Assembly (NCBI GenBank): GCA_030512295.1
Contig: JAULSR010000005.1
Location: 2,356,001-2,420,000, forward strand
Reading direction: 5' to 3'
From: Bombardia bombarda
Lineage: Eukaryota; Ascomycota; Sordariomycetes; Sordariales; Lasiosphaeriaceae
Length of the DNA stretch: 64,000 nucleotides
Shown: positions 1 through 12,286 of the stretch, one piece after another
Layout: every line of letters starts with the position of its first letter
Position numbering within the stretch: the first letter of the stretch is position 1
Position numbers and translations under genes: made by a program
The notes under the pieces: generated by a model
The model's input: only the letters and a program-made list of their open reading frames with translations
What the model was told of the DNA's origin: nothing
The model's database searches: none

Positions 1-399
1 ATATTTATCTCTTGGCTTCGTAAAGTCGTATCGCCGATTCATCACGTCCCAGCCCATGGCAGCGTCGGCACAGTAGCATATGATGCCCTGTGGAGACACG
101 AGCAGAAAGACATCTCCGTACTCCTCATGGGCGCGGCGCTTGTCCTCCCAAGACCAGTCTTTGATCATGAAGCGACACCATCGCGGCCACCCATTTCCAT
201 GGTCGAGCTGTTTAGTGTAGAGTTTCCGAAGGATTGGCGTGACAAGTTGTGCAATGATCTCAGTCTCGAGACACGGCACCACAACGTATCGTAGACCTGT
301 GCTCCTGGCAGATCGTACGTGGCGAACCAGCCCAAAGACGTTGTACACAACCAATAGGAGAACAAAAGATACCACTGCTGTGGTCAGCTGGAAAGCCAT
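1..399 (-). CDS. Cytochrome P450, N-terminal part (cut by window edge)
   Basis: The reverse strand from the ATG at 397-399 stays open for 133 codons to the first base, so only the N-terminus is present. It begins with a hydrophobic anchor (about residues 5-23, rich in V, L and F), followed by a basic stretch. Next comes a region typical of fungal microsomal P450s that ends near the 'RYDFTKPRDKY' segment, normally found before helix C. The heme-binding Cys loop would lie outside the window, so the family call rests on the anchor and the style of the N-terminal domain. Its 5' end faces the SDR gene at 1052 across a shared 652-base promoter, which suggests linked oxidative steps. No intron is needed in the visible part. 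The substrate cannot be inferred. Confidence 0.65.
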   Translation of the reverse strand, partial: MAFQLTTAVVSFVLLLVVYNVFGLVRHVRSARSTGLRYVVVPCLETEIIAQLVTPILRKLYTKQLDHGNGWPRWCRFMIKDWSWEDKRRAHEEYGDVFLLVSPQGIICYCADAAMGWDVMNRRYDFTKPRDKY

Positions 400-1051
400 G
401 ACCAACCACTGTGAGGGACAAGAAGGCTTTCAGGTGACAAGAGAGCTGAGTTGATAGGGGTACACAAAACCTCCATTGATTACCCAGTTGGCATTAATCG
501 TTTGTCCAGATATTGTTGGTCCTGTTGAGTTCTTGCAGATATCGTACTGTATAACAAGGGGCAGCTTCTTTAGTGGTGCTGACTGTGTAAGTACCTAGCT
601 GGACAGCTAAGGCAGGTTAGTCAGGTACGATACCTGGTTGATCGTGCATATCGACTTACCAAATAGAGTCAGTCGCCTTCCCGAGCTTCCCCATCAATCA
701 CGGTCCGCTCATATGCAGCCACCACAAACGTCAGTGCCGACTCGTAGTCTGGACACCATGATTGGATGGGTCCAAAAGCATGGGAAACATTGATTTCAGT
801 ACGCCTAGTCAGCACAACTTACAGACGTCATCATCAACACCTATCTTACCCTGTCTATGTGAATGGCTTCCTATTGTTAGTAATTCTTTACTAGAGCATA
901 GTAGAACTAAGGCTAGTATAAGCTTTCGAAGTGAAATCATATTTGATTGCAGCTCACTCTTCAAACCACTCCGGCAATCTCGACGCGATCTCTTCGTTTT
1001 GTCGAATCTGAAGAGACACAGCTGTACCTGCTTCTTATCAATACTGTCACA
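400..1051. promoter_or_regulatory. Divergent promoter region between P450 and SDR
   Basis: These 652 bases separate two genes read outward, and no convincing coding exon is seen. Pyrimidine-rich stretches lie just before the SDR start. I see no clear TATA box or repeated factor site. Confidence 0.4.
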
Positions 1052-2163
1052 ATGACGACTCTGAATCTTAGCATCGATGATATTCCAGCCCAGGAAGGCA
1101 AGGTGGCCCTCATAACCGGTACGTACCTCGTATAGTACTGCCCCTCTCACCGAAGAATTCAACATCTCACCAAGCTTCCAACTCCCAGGTGGCGCATCCG
1201 GGATCGGTCTCGCGGCGGCGCGCATCCTCGCATCCAAGGGCGCAACAGTGCACGTTCTAGACATTGTGCCCATCGACAACGACTTTGACATCTTTGAAAT
1301 ACCCGGACAGGAGACAGACGCGAGCCCGCTTAGCTCCGTCCCTGAAGGATCCATAAAATACCACGAGTGCGATACCACAAACTGGGCGGCGCTGCAGGCT
1401 ATCTTCAAGTCAATCGGACATATCGACATTGCCGTGGCCAATGCCGGGGTCTCACAGGAGGCGGACTACTTCGCCGATAGCTTTGACGACAACGGTGACC
1501 TCGTGGAGCCAAAGTATAGGGTCATCGACGTCAACTACCGTGCGGTCTTGAACTTTTCCAAGCTGGCGCTGAGCAGGTTTGCCAAGCAGCAGAAGGAAAA
1601 AGAGTCTCATGGCGGTGGTGGTAGTCTGGTCATCACCTGCAGCGCCACGGCCTACTCGCCCGAGCAGAGCCTGCCTGTGTACAGTGCGACTAAATCCGCT
1701 GTAAGTGGAAATAGGCGTGCAGGAACGCGAGATATAGAGACAAATACTGACTGATTGATTGCAGCTCGTAGGCTTGATCCGCGCCATGCGTCCATCAGTC
1801 GCCAAATACGGCGGCGCAACCATCAACGGAGTGGCACCCGCGGCGACAATCTCGAAGCTTCTGCCCAAGAACCTGGCGGCGCCCATCATCCAAGCTGGCG
1901 CACCGGTGAGCAGCGCATATCACGTCGGGCTGGCTGTCGTCTACTCTGCTGTAGCAACCCAAGCGAACCAGGTGGAGGCGTATGGGAGGGATGACCCCGA
2001 GACTGTCAAGTCTCCTGGGCGCTGGAATGGCCGTGTCATCTTGACCTTGGGAGATCGGTGGACTGAGCTGGAAGAGCCAATTGCGGCGCTGAGACCGCAG
2101 TGGTTCGGGGACTACAACACCGAGAAGACGGCGTTTCAGCAGGTTCTGACGGATATGAGATGA
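1052..2163 (+). CDS. Short-chain dehydrogenase/reductase (classical SDR)
   Basis: Exons 1052-1118, 1189-1700 and 1765-2163 give 325 residues. Both introns have GT-AG ends and the phases agree (codon split G|GT at intron 1, phase 0 at intron 2). Intron 1 cuts through the cofactor motif, which reads TGGASGIG after splicing. An Asp ends the second beta strand (VHVLD), which in this family favours NAD over NADP. The NAG motif (VANAGVS), the catalytic Ser in ITCSATAYS and the YSATK active site are all present, so the enzyme should be active. The layout resembles fungal 15-hydroxyprostaglandin dehydrogenase-like SDRs, but the substrate is unknown. It lies between two P450 genes. An AATAAA sits at 2193-2198, about 30 bases after the stop. 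Confidence 0.88.
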
Positions 2164-2591
2164 TGGCAGCTGTCCAGTAGCTAGAGATTGGAAATAAAAC
2201 CAGAGCAATGGTGTGTTTGTTTGTCATGCATTTGTTTTAGAACAAACCAAGTGTTCTCAGTGGGTCGACTGTAGTACAGGACAGACACTGTACTAATGTA
2301 ATACTTCTAGGAAGCAAGAACAATGGAACGAGATGACGAGGATGTCTCGGCCGCTCCTTCCCTAAGCCTGGAGCCAATAACCTTAACCCAAATTTGCAGT
2401 TCTCTCCGATTCTGCCCGTCACCAAAACATAGGATGAAAAGCGTTTTGATTTGAGAGCTTGGCTTGCATCAATTCTTGGACTAAAGATACTCCTAGGTAG
2501 TCAGACGAAATGCAACAAAATTAAAATCAAAATACCTCCCCCTCCCCGTCCACCCACCCCCATCCATCACCACCTCCCGTCATCAGTCACA
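2164..2591. other. Convergent 3' intergenic region
   Basis: This stretch lies between the stops of the SDR and the second P450. It holds the SDR AATAAA (2193-2198) and a C-rich tract near 2535-2580. No gene is seen. Confidence 0.5.
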
Positions 2592-4301
2592 TCACCTAGT
2601 TAAGCGGATCCAACTGCCAATAATCCCCCTCATACCCCCCCTCGGCTTCACATCTAGCCACAAATCACTACTCGGCAGATCCACCGCCGCCGCGATGGTA
2701 TGCCCATGCGCCCCGGGAAACTTCCACTCCCCGCCAGTCCCAACCGGCTCGCAGTCGGAGCTCATGATGAACAGTGCCAGCCCGCCCAGCATCTGCGACA
2801 TGGCCTGATGCCTGCCCGCGCACAGCGACGCGCCCCCGCCAAACGGCCTGAAGGCGCCCCTTGCCTGCTTGGCCTCGGCTGAGCGCGGGTCCTTCAGGAA
2901 GCGCGTCGGGTCGAAGTCGGCTACCGTCTTGCCCCAGTAGGCCGGGCTGGAGTGGATCACGTTGTTGGGCAGCTCGCAGACGACGCCCTGCTTGAGCAGG
3001 TACTTGTCGTTGAGCACGACGTCCTCGGTCACGAAGCGGCTGCTGATGCCGCAGGTGCGGTGTCGGAAGGTCTCGTCGATGGTGGCGGCGAGCAGGCGCG
3101 CCTTGTCGCGGATGTCGCCCTGGCGCAGCGTCCATGCCGTCTTGCCGGTCTGCTTGTCCTTGCCCTTGATGGCGATGGCGGAGAGCTCCTCGCGCAGCGC
3201 CGCCAGCAGCGACGGGTCGCGGTAGACGTAGTAGACGGCCCAGAAAATGGTGGGCACCGTGTTGGTGAGGATGCCGATGATCATGGTGACCTCGAGCTTG
3301 CCGATGTCCTCGTCGCTGATGCCGCGCTCCGCCGCGGCCCGCTGGCGAACCTTGACCAGCTCTGAGCCCTGCTTCCACCCATCCCCCTTGAAATAATCGA
3401 CGAACCCTTTCCACGCGTTGGCGCGCCCCTTGTCGCCATACGGACACGTCAGGCTGGCGCGCGGCGTGATGAGCAAATCACTGATGGAATCATCAAAAGC
3501 CCAGAAGCCCATCTCGACCTTGGGATCCTTGAACGGGTTGGCCGGGCCGTAGATGCCGTTGGTGGACGACATGCCGAACTCGTGGCGGAACCAGTGGAGC
3601 AGGTTGACGCGCGTCGTGGTGCCGTGCAGCTTGCGGATCGAGTCGTTGAGGTCGTAGGCGACGCGGTCGGTAATGACCTTGAGGTCGGGCCCCTGGGACA
3701 GGGTAGTGTGGATATCCTTCATGACGGCGTTCATGTAGCCGTCCATGCGGTCCTCGCCCTGTAGCTTGTCCAGCACCACCTTGGACCCTGAGCTTGACAA
3801 GCCCGAGAGCGTGTCGATGATGCGCGCCGCGATGGGCGCGAAGGCGATGGACTTGGGGTTCTTGTCTACTGCGCTGAGGACCTCGACCGTATTGACGATG
3901 GCGATCTTGCCGCCGGGGACGGGGATCTCGTAGATGGGGAGTCCGCATTTCTTGCTGCATTTCGTTTGTATCAGCGTCTCCTCTGTTATTGGCATTGGGT
4001 GAGTTGTTAACACTACTCACGCTAACTTGACAAAGTGTCTTGAACCATAGCGGTAGATCTCGATGCCATGGCCGATGATGGGGATCCAAGGCTTGATCAG
4101 TTTCGGTTCTCGAATGTCCTGGGGATAAACATAGAGCAGGCGATACAGCAGCAGGGCAATGACTGTCGTGATCAGGATGGTTGTCCTTTGCTCGTAAAGA
4201 GCCTCCTTGCTAAACTGCTGCTGCAGCGAGCTCAGGTTAATACTGTTGTTGCCCAGCAGGTCTCGCACCTGTGCGGCCATGGTTGGCGAAGAGGACGCCA
4301 T
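2592..4301 (-). CDS. Cytochrome P450, CYP7/CYP8-like
   Basis: Exons are 4301-4021 and 3954-2592 on the reverse strand, giving 547 residues. The 66-base intron has a GTGAGT donor and a CAG acceptor. The start is the ATG at 4299-4301; the frame runs a little further upstream but only to a TTG. Residues about 40-60 form a membrane anchor followed by a Pro-containing hinge. The K-helix ExxR (ETFR), the FDPTRF segment and the heme loop FRPFGGGASLCAGR with its Cys ligand are all present, so the enzyme looks complete. The I-helix reads LTNTVPT instead of the usual AGxDT, as in CYP7B/CYP8 sterol hydroxylase and prostacyclin-synthase types, which also occur in fungi. With the SDR and the left-edge P450 it forms a small oxidative group. 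The substrate is unknown. Confidence 0.9.
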
Positions 4302-4973
4302 TCTCAAAAGTTACTATCGGTCTTTTTGCTTAACTAACTCTATGACCACAGAACAGATACCCTCGGTACCTTTATCATAATATTTGTCGTGCCTGGATTC
4401 GTGGTTCATGGTTACGTTGGGTATGTACATCCATGGATGACATGCATCTACTGAACCCCTGTTATGCAAGGCCATCAATAGGCAGCCAAGGGCATCTAAA
4501 AAGGGATGTTGGATGAAGCCCAGTATGGCTTGTAGGCAATTCGTCGCTAATCCCATGCGGTTACAATATCCGGGCGGACTTACGCAATGGAGCACTTCCA
4601 GCTGGGGATGGGGTTACGGGGACCATCGCCGCTTTGGGAAACTCGTCGGCCCGGACTTACACCAGAGACCGCTGCGGGCTGGGAATAGGGGTAACATTGG
4701 TACCTGCATTCCAACTGCATTCCAAAAAGCCTCTACATCTCAAAAGAAACCGAGGCAAAACGGCTGAGGCGAGGCTAGAGCTGAAGCTTCAGCTGTCTGC
4801 ATTGAGGCGAGTGTCAATCACGAAATCATTTGATCCGTGACCCTCGGTGTTTTTGTAGTCCAGTCTAGCTAGCTAACCACCCATATAAATGTCATTTTGA
4901 CCAATACACCATGCCAATAAATAAGAAATTTAAGACGCAAGAAACGTGCTCCTGTGAATCAATCCCATCCCAA
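4302..4973. other. Intergenic region upstream of P450, downstream of COG4
   Basis: These 672 bases contain the P450 promoter and the COG4 3' flank. Several short open frames occur, but none has splice logic or recognisable motifs. I see no RNA gene. Confidence 0.4.
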
Positions 4974-7653
4974 CTACGTTCTAACAATCGTCCTCGCCTT
5001 CCTCCTCTCATCCTCACTCAGCAGCCACGACATGCCATCATCCTCCCCATCCCCCGAGCCGACGAGCTCTTCCCACTCGTCGTCCTCCATATTCGCCACC
5101 ATCAAAATCTGCGTTGTCTTACCAAAGACCTCACGCACGCTATAGTTGCCTCTGCTAACCGTACCCACGATCCCCGAGAAGTCGCGCTCCATGCGGATCG
5201 CGCCGTACGGGCTCGTCCGCCCGCCACCATAGCTCCAGACCCGCTTCTCCAGCACGCGCGCGAGGTAGCGCGCCGTCAGGTCCAGCACCGTCGTAAACGT
5301 CTTGGGTGTCATGAGGCGCGCGATGGGCTTCATCAGCGCGTCCCACCCGTGCTCGAAGCGGCGGGGTACCTGCTCCAGCACTTCATCCTCGTCCTCGTCA
5401 TTCTGTGCCGCAAGTTCGAGGAGCTCGTCCTCGTTGAGCGCGTAGTCGGCGTCGCGGAAGGCGTCCGTCAGCACTGGCCGCAGTCGCGGCTTGACTACCT
5501 GGTTGAAGAGAACAGAGAGGCCTTCATTGAGCAGCTCAGTCGTCTTTGAAGAGAAGGATAGCTTGAGATTCTTGAGGCGTGCTGTGACTTCGTTCGCCTC
5601 GCTCTTGAAGGGGAATGAGTCCTTCAGCGAATTTCTCTGAGCACCTCCACCGGCACCATTGCTCTGCTCTGAGGGTGTCAAAATACTCGAGATGATGCGG
5701 GCCAGGTATTCGTTGGCCATGTCAAGACTGTTGATCAGCACAATGAAGGCGATGATCTTGTCTTCGGGTGGGAGTCCGCCCTGTATAACGGGCTTCGGGT
5801 ATGACTCGTCCCGCATCTTACGTTGTATCATGCCAACAAAGTCGGAGCCAAGTAGACTGGATATTGTGGGAATGACCGAGTCAATCACGCCCCTCTGGGA
5901 CGTCGAGATGGATCTCATAATTACCGCGTTGACAATGTACATGACATCGTCGACAGCTGAAATGATAAAGGGAGCGTTTCCGTCAATGGATCTGCTCATG
6001 TTTAGAGACAGGCCGGCTGGCGACTCATCCAGCTGGAATGCCTTTTCCACAGATCGCCGGAAGAAGAAGGTCGTCAGTGAGTTGTAGGGGTCCACGAGCC
6101 TCCCCGACACCTTTCGGCTCAGGTTGGATCCGGTGAGGACTTCGGGCATGCTAAGCGGTGCGTCATCGGGAATTTCGGGATCCTATACATGACCCGTTAG
6201 CTATCCCATTCAATGCCAGAGACCTCTTGTACCCAATGTGACCTACCTTGCACTTTCCAGCAAGGAATCGCGAGTAAAAGAACCACCGACCGAGCATGAC
6301 GGCAATCTCGCTAAGCAAGCCATCCACCTCCTTCATATTGACTCCCTCGTCTTCGCTAACGCGAGGATCATTGGCACCACCGCCGCCGGCGCCAGCCCCG
6401 AGAGCCGGTGAGTTGACCCGCGGCGTCGCCCCAAAGCCCCGCTGCTGAGGTAGAAAGCTCTGCACCAAGAACGAAAAGGGGTAGCTCTTGACATCAGTCA
6501 GCCGCCTGTCGACGGTCCGCTCGTCGCTCCATGAGTCCAGAATAATGCCACCCTGCACGTCCGCCTCTCTCTGCAGCCTCTCAATGACCTTGACCATCTT
6601 GCCCGTGCCATAATGTCTCTCCACCAACCCCCCATGCCCCTCCACAATGTTAGCAATATGCTCAAACAACCTCGCCAGCGCGTTCGCAAAGAACAGCCCA
6701 TCCTTCCTCCCCTGTCCACCCACCACGCTGCTGCTCTCCCTCAACACCGCCCTCGCCGTCCCCGCCACCCCCTGGCACACATAGCTCCCATACACATCCA
6801 ACCCGACATCGCCCCTCCCAATCAGCGGAAACAGCTTAAAGAACCTCGTCACTTTAGCCCCGTCCCCCTCCTCCGCCGCCTTCCTAAACTCCCTCAGAAA
6901 CAGCGCGCACAGGCTCTCCCTGGCCGCCTCGAGCGTCACCCACGGCGCATCGGGCACCTCCACCGTCGGCACCACCGCGGCCGCGAACCCGCCCCGCACA
7001 ATCTCCTCGGGCACTTTGGCGGCCCGGGCAATGTACCCGGCCGCCGCCTCCCAGTCCTGCGGCGCGCCCATGCTGCCCACCACGCCCGCCACGCACGCCT
7101 TGAGCTCCGCCACCTGCTCCACCACCCGCAGCGTGTCCTCGACCCGCTGCTTCTCCAGGTCGAGCGTGCGCACCCGGCTCGACAGATGCGCCGCCGTCTC
7201 GGACGCGCCCGCCAGCATCGCGTTGCTGATCCCGCGCGTCGCGATCACCTGCGCGCCGAGCCCCGCACGTAGGTTGTCGAGGCGGGATAGGGAGCGGGAC
7301 ATGTCTTGGTGCGCGGCGAGGAGGGTCGAGAGGCGCGCGGTCAGGGTCGACTTTCGCGTGTGGAGGCTGGCGAGCGCCGAGCGGATTTCGGAGGGGGATG
7401 ATGCATCGCGGAGGAGGGTGGCGGCTGGGTCATCGTTATTATTGTTGTTGTCTTGGGAATCGGATTTCTTGCTTCGTAGAGGAATTGAAGATGTGGTGGT
7501 GGTGGTGGTGGTGTTATTGTTCACGGCGGTGGTGATGTTCCTGCTGCTGGTATTATAGCTGCTCCCGCCGTTGTTGTTGGCGGTCGCAGGCATCTTGTTG
7601 GACGACGACAAAAAGGCCTTGTTGGTAGCGACGCCATTGGAGAGGGCAGACAT
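4974..7653 (-). CDS. COG4: Conserved oligomeric Golgi complex subunit 4
   Basis: Exons 7653-6247 and 6182-4974 on the reverse strand are joined by a 64-base intron (GTAGGT...TATAG) in phase 0, giving 871 residues. COG4 is part of lobe A of the COG tethering complex and acts in retrograde vesicle traffic within the Golgi. The first ~90 residues are low complexity (Asn, Thr and Ser runs). A helical, coiled-coil-like stretch follows (LTARLSTLLAAHQDMSRSLS), and then the long helical-bundle body including the conserved FFKLFPLIG and RFFYSRFLAGK-like segments. Exon 2 carries the C-terminal bundle, with acidic inserts near residues 700-715 and at the end. The low-complexity N-terminus makes it slightly longer than many fungal orthologues. 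It is a housekeeping gene and no cluster role is expected. Confidence 0.92.
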
Positions 7654-8876
7654 CGGTATTGCCGTGGTGGGAATGGCGGCGCATTGCTGCTTGCGTTGTG
7701 GCCCTCTCTGGTCTGGTCAGAGTAGTCCCGGTCGCTCTCAGCGTGGCAGAAGTTGACAGGTTTACAGGTGTCGTTGGGCGGTGATGAGTGCCTGCCCCGC
7801 TTGTTGAGCTGCTATCCAAGCTTCCAGTGCTACCTGTAATAGGTACCTAGGTACCTACAGTACGTACTGCCCAGGTCTGGATAGCTCTAGCCAATGACAG
7901 TAGCCTAGACACAGCGACCACCCATGGCCCCCGCCGGGTTTGCAGGCGCGCAAAGCCCCACTGCAAAAATTGCAGGCACGCACAGACCACGTCCAACATC
8001 TATAAAGCAATCCTCTCCCGCCCAAATTTTTAGAAACTTTTTCTTCTTTTTTTCTTTAGCTCTCTTTGCCTTTTGGCTTAGATCAAGTGTAGTATCTGTT
8101 CTTTTCAATTTAATCTTTGAAACTATCCTACGGGATAGAATTATGATTATAAAAATTTTTATCACTCGGTCGACTTCCCTCTGGGCTTGCCCATGGTCGT
8201 CTTCCACAGTGTCCCTGGTATTACACTGCCTCCAGGCGACGCGAAAGGCACCTTTTTATATGCCTGGCAACCACCTTTTTTCATTGCAATCCTTGGCTTT
8301 GAGCTCGGGATGCGAGGAAGAATTGAAGTGTAGGTGTTAACTACGTCTAGTATGATGGGACATGAAACGAAACCATTCTCGTGCTTGTGAGTGCCTTGAT
8401 CCATTGCCCGACAAGGCAATAGTCGCTCTTTCAAAATTGCCAGTATGTCGATCCCTAAATGCCACCAAGAAATCGTGTCTCTTGCCACTCTCGTCCATCG
8501 CAGCATCGCTCGTTCAAATGACCAGGTCCAAGAGTCGCAGACGGTAATTCCACACGCTGGTCAAATGCGTCACGGGTCTGAACAGACGGCAAAACTTCCA
8601 CGCCATTTCGAGTTGGGCTCCAAGTAGGAGAGACCAACATTTCTACCAATGCCTTCACACCTGCGTCAGAGCGTAACAATAGAGTTATCATTCAAAAAAC
8701 AGATGTACATTAAATCCAATGCCGCCTGTCTACAAAGCACGGTCTATTACTACAAGACGATAACAATATGACGTGACAAGTACAATTGCGATGGGCGTAA
8801 GCCACCTTAGGTATGTATGTATAGACAACAAACAGGTACAAGGACAGCCCAAACCCCGCCCTTTCTTTTACTTTCC
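7654..8876. other. Intergenic region with AT-rich block and TACCTAGGTA-type palindrome
   Basis: These 1.2 kb lie between the COG4 start and the PMR1 stop. A palindromic AGGTACCTAGGTACCT lies at about 7841-7856. A block at about 8030-8165 is clearly AT-rich compared with its surroundings. An open frame on the reverse strand at 8162-8506 shows no family I recognise. It could be chance or a decayed remnant. Confidence 0.4.
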
Positions 8877-11800
8877 TTACACTGCCTGGCTGTAATTAAC
8901 ACCAAGCCTCCTGCCCCCGTACTTCCACCATTTGCGGAACTCGTCTGCCCAGAATACCGTGCTGCACAGCATCGTCAACTTGAACAGATCCAAGAGAGTC
9001 AGCGCCTCCGTCTGGAAAACTTCCTGCAGCCAAGGGAAGTAGATGACGAGCAACTGGCCCGCCAGACTGAGCGAGACGGCCCAGTTGAAGAGCGTGTTGG
9101 AGAACAGGCCGACCTCGCCCCGGAGCACCGACTTTGATTCTGACCGACACGTCAGGGCGTTGAACATGTCATACAAGACAAAGCAGGTGAAAGTCATGGT
9201 GGTGTCGCGGCGCGTCACCTCCCCGTCCTCCATCTCGTGCGTGTACACCATCATCGTGCCCAGCATGATGATGAAAGCCGACGTTAGAATCCTCGTGATC
9301 AGGGGTTTCGTGAGGACCGCGTCGTTCCTCTTGCGCGGCGGCCGGTTCATAACGTCCTTATCGACAGCTTCGACACCAAGAGACTGCGCCGGCGGCCCAT
9401 CCATTATAATATCTATTATCATTGGTTAACAATGCTATGAGCAACATATTATCGACAGCCAGGCTACTCACTAATCCAGAGAATCTGCATCGCGTTGAGG
9501 GGAGACTTGTAGCCCAGGCAAGTGCAGATCAGCACTAAGGACAGCCCAGCAGCGCTGGTACTGAGCTGGAATGTCAAGAAGTTCTGGATGTTATTGAAGA
9601 TGGCCTTCCCCTCCTCAATGGCGTGGAGGATGGTGGAAAAGTCATCGTCGGTCAAGATCATGTCCGCCGCCTCCTTTGCTACATCTGTTCCGTGCATGCC
9701 CATCGCTATGCCGATGTCCGCCTTTTTGAGAGCTGGCGCATCGTTGACCCCGTCTCCGGTCATGGCGACAATATTACCACGGGACTGGAGGGCCCTGATA
9801 ATCTTCATCTTGTGATCAGGGTTGGTACGCGCAAATATCGTGGTATGGTCCATCGCCAGTGCCAAGTCCTCCTCTGACATGGCGTCAATCTCGTCGCCAC
9901 GGAGTACAGGCCTGACGCTGACTTGGCCTGCCGCATGCTCCGACGGGGCAGCGATCGCCATGCCAAGCTGTTTGCCGATTGCGACAGCCGTCGTCTCGGC
10001 ATCGCCAGTGATCATGATGACCTTCACGCGGCCACGCATCAATTTCCTAATTGAGCGTCCAACGCCAGGTCGAGGAGGGTCACTCATGCCAACCAAGCCA
10101 GCAAAAGTAAGGCCCTTGTACTGCTCCTCAATGCTGTGCGGGACCGGACTTTCGGGGGTGTTGCTTTGTGCGTTGGGCATCGCGGATCTGTTTCTACCTG
10201 ATTTCGTTACAGGTCCGCTAGCAAAGGCCAGAACCCGAAGACCCTGAGATGCCATCCCCTCTGCTGCCTGGAGAGCTTCTTGTCGACGATTCGAGTCCAT
10301 GACGAACTCCCGGCCATCTTTAGTGAAATATGTGTCGCATGTGTCGAGAATCTTATCAATCGCACCTTTGACGTAGGCGAACTCCTTCTCATTCTTTCCT
10401 CCCTCAGAGCCAATAGTAACACCCATCCATTTCCGCTCAGAACTAAAAGGTGTCTCGCTGGCACGGTGCCCAATTGATTCGCGAATATCGTGCTCTTTGA
10501 ATCGGTCGAGCAAGTCAAGCATGGCAACGTCTGTGGGTTGTCCTACCCACCGGGTATACGTGGTAGTCGTATGTCCTCTACCCTGGGTGGAGGAGAGCAC
10601 AGCTCTCGTAGCCGCGCCTGTATCGGTATACTGCCGTGCAAGGCGCGCGTTGTTGGCGATATTACCAATGCGCAAGATCCTCAGCGTGGCAGGGTCAGGC
10701 TTCGTTTCAGTAGCCTCGTCATCAGAATCAACATCAAAGGCTTCACTGGCTCCAAAAAACCACATTTTTGCGGTAGTCATATGATTCATCGTTAGTGTTC
10801 CTAGAGAAAGTCAGGATCATCATGTCCATGTACACGCGTGAACAAGAACATACCTGTTTTATCTGTGCAGACAACGTTAACAGACCCCAATGTCTCGACC
10901 TTGGGCATCTTGCGGACAATAGCATTGTGTTTGGCCATTCGATGAACGCCCAGTGCCAAGGTAACGGTAACAATAATCGGGAGGCCCTCAGGGATAGCTG
11001 CGACAGCTAAAGAAATAGAAATGGTAAAGATTTCGAGAAGATTTTTGCCCTGAAGCCAACCGATGAAAGAGATGAGCCCAATAATGACGAAAGATAACTT
11101 GCTCAATTGGGATCCAAGCTCGTCCATAGACACCTGGAGCGGAGATCGAGGGCTCTCAGTCCCCGAGACACTTGTCGCGATAGTACCAAAGTGTGTGCTC
11201 CCACCGGTTGCGAACACGATGCCCTGGCCATGCCCTGACTTCACGAGCGTCCCCATGTATGCGACATTGGAAGTGCCTTCCCCCTTGTCGTGGCTGGCGG
11301 ATGTCCCATTCGGAGCGAAAGAGGGGCTCGGTAATTGTAGAGTAGTCCCCCCATGGCTCGGTGCAGAGAGACCACCGCGAGGAGTCTTAGCATCGGGAAT
11401 GACTCTGACGGGCTCATTCTCGCCTGTGAGATTTGATGCATCGATAGTCAGGTCGACGGCCTTGGTTACCCGGATGTCGGCTGGTATGCGGTCACCCGTA
11501 GTGAACAACACCAAGTCGCCAGGGACCAATTGGGCAGCCATAACCTTAGAAGAGGCCCCTTCTATGGTCTCTTCAGTCGGCGTGGCCGAGCCAGAAGTCT
11601 CGCTCTGGTCGGGCAATTCGTCGCCGTTGCTAGGCCAGTTGGGCGAGCGGGAGCCCGTGGTCGGTTTTACATCCCGCTGTCGCACCAGATGGGCGTGGTT
11701 GGGAACCAGGTGGTTGAGGGCCTCGATCGATTTCTCAGAGCGGTATTCCTGCACAAACCCCACGCTCACCACAATCGTCACCGCCACCGTTATGCTGATA

Positions 11801-12286
11801 GCATCGTCCATATTTCCCACGACTATAGATGCGCCAGCCGAGGCAAGAAGGAGGAGGATTAAAGGTTCTTGGAACTGTTTGATAAACCGCAGCCATAGCG
11901 GCTCGGGCGGGTCGTGGGGTATTTCGTTGGGACCATGATCGCGAAGCCGAGAGAGAGCCTCGGCGTTTGTGAGGCCATGCGTTAAAGATGTCTTTAATCG
12001 GGCGGCAACTTCGACGGGGGCAATGTTTGCGTATTCGTCGGCCACGCTCTGCATCAATAACTGTTAGCGCGGGCGAGCACTGCGTGATGCATCCTCATCA
12101 CATTATCGAAAAGTGGCAAAGAGTCCATCCTACTCTTGATTGCGCCGAGGTGGGCCTGTGGTGTCTAGGGGATATGGATCCCGAACGCTCGATGCCCTCG
12201 GGGGCTGCTGCAAATTGCCCTGTGCTGGACGAAAGCTGGTACAGAGGCAGCGTCTCGTGGTCGTCTTTTCGCGTGAGCCGGTCCAT
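8877..12286 (-). CDS. PMR1: Golgi/secretory-pathway Ca2+/Mn2+ P-type ATPase
   Basis: Four exons on the reverse strand (12286-12134, 12048-10854, 10800-9472, 9412-8877) give 1,070 residues. All introns have GT-AG ends and consistent phases. The first exon is inferred from a CTAAC branch point and a CAG acceptor just before the SVADEYANIAP segment. It is the least certain one, because translation could also start at the ATG at 12052-12054. The pump loads Ca2+ and Mn2+ into the Golgi. Seen motifs: QEPLILLLLASA in M1, FVQEYRSEKS in the actuator region, PEGLP in M4, the phosphorylation site CTDKTGTLT (Asp about residue 447, split by intron 2), TGDGVNDAPALKKADIG in the hinge, and the tail typical of PMR1 (TCFVLYDMFNALTCRSE). 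These separate it from SERCA and from Na+ ENA pumps. Confidence 0.95.

Noticed and set aside
2952..3365. Plus-strand frame opposite the CYP7/8-like P450
   Set aside because: Antisense shadow; the P450 motifs are on the other strand.
4302..4307. Upstream start (MRMASSS) for the second P450
   Set aside because: The extra codons begin with TTG; the ATG at 4299-4301 is the natural start.
8162..8506. Reverse frame of 114 codons next to an AT-rich block, considered as a transposon remnant
   Set aside because: No transposase or reverse-transcriptase motif, no terminal repeats, no target duplication seen.
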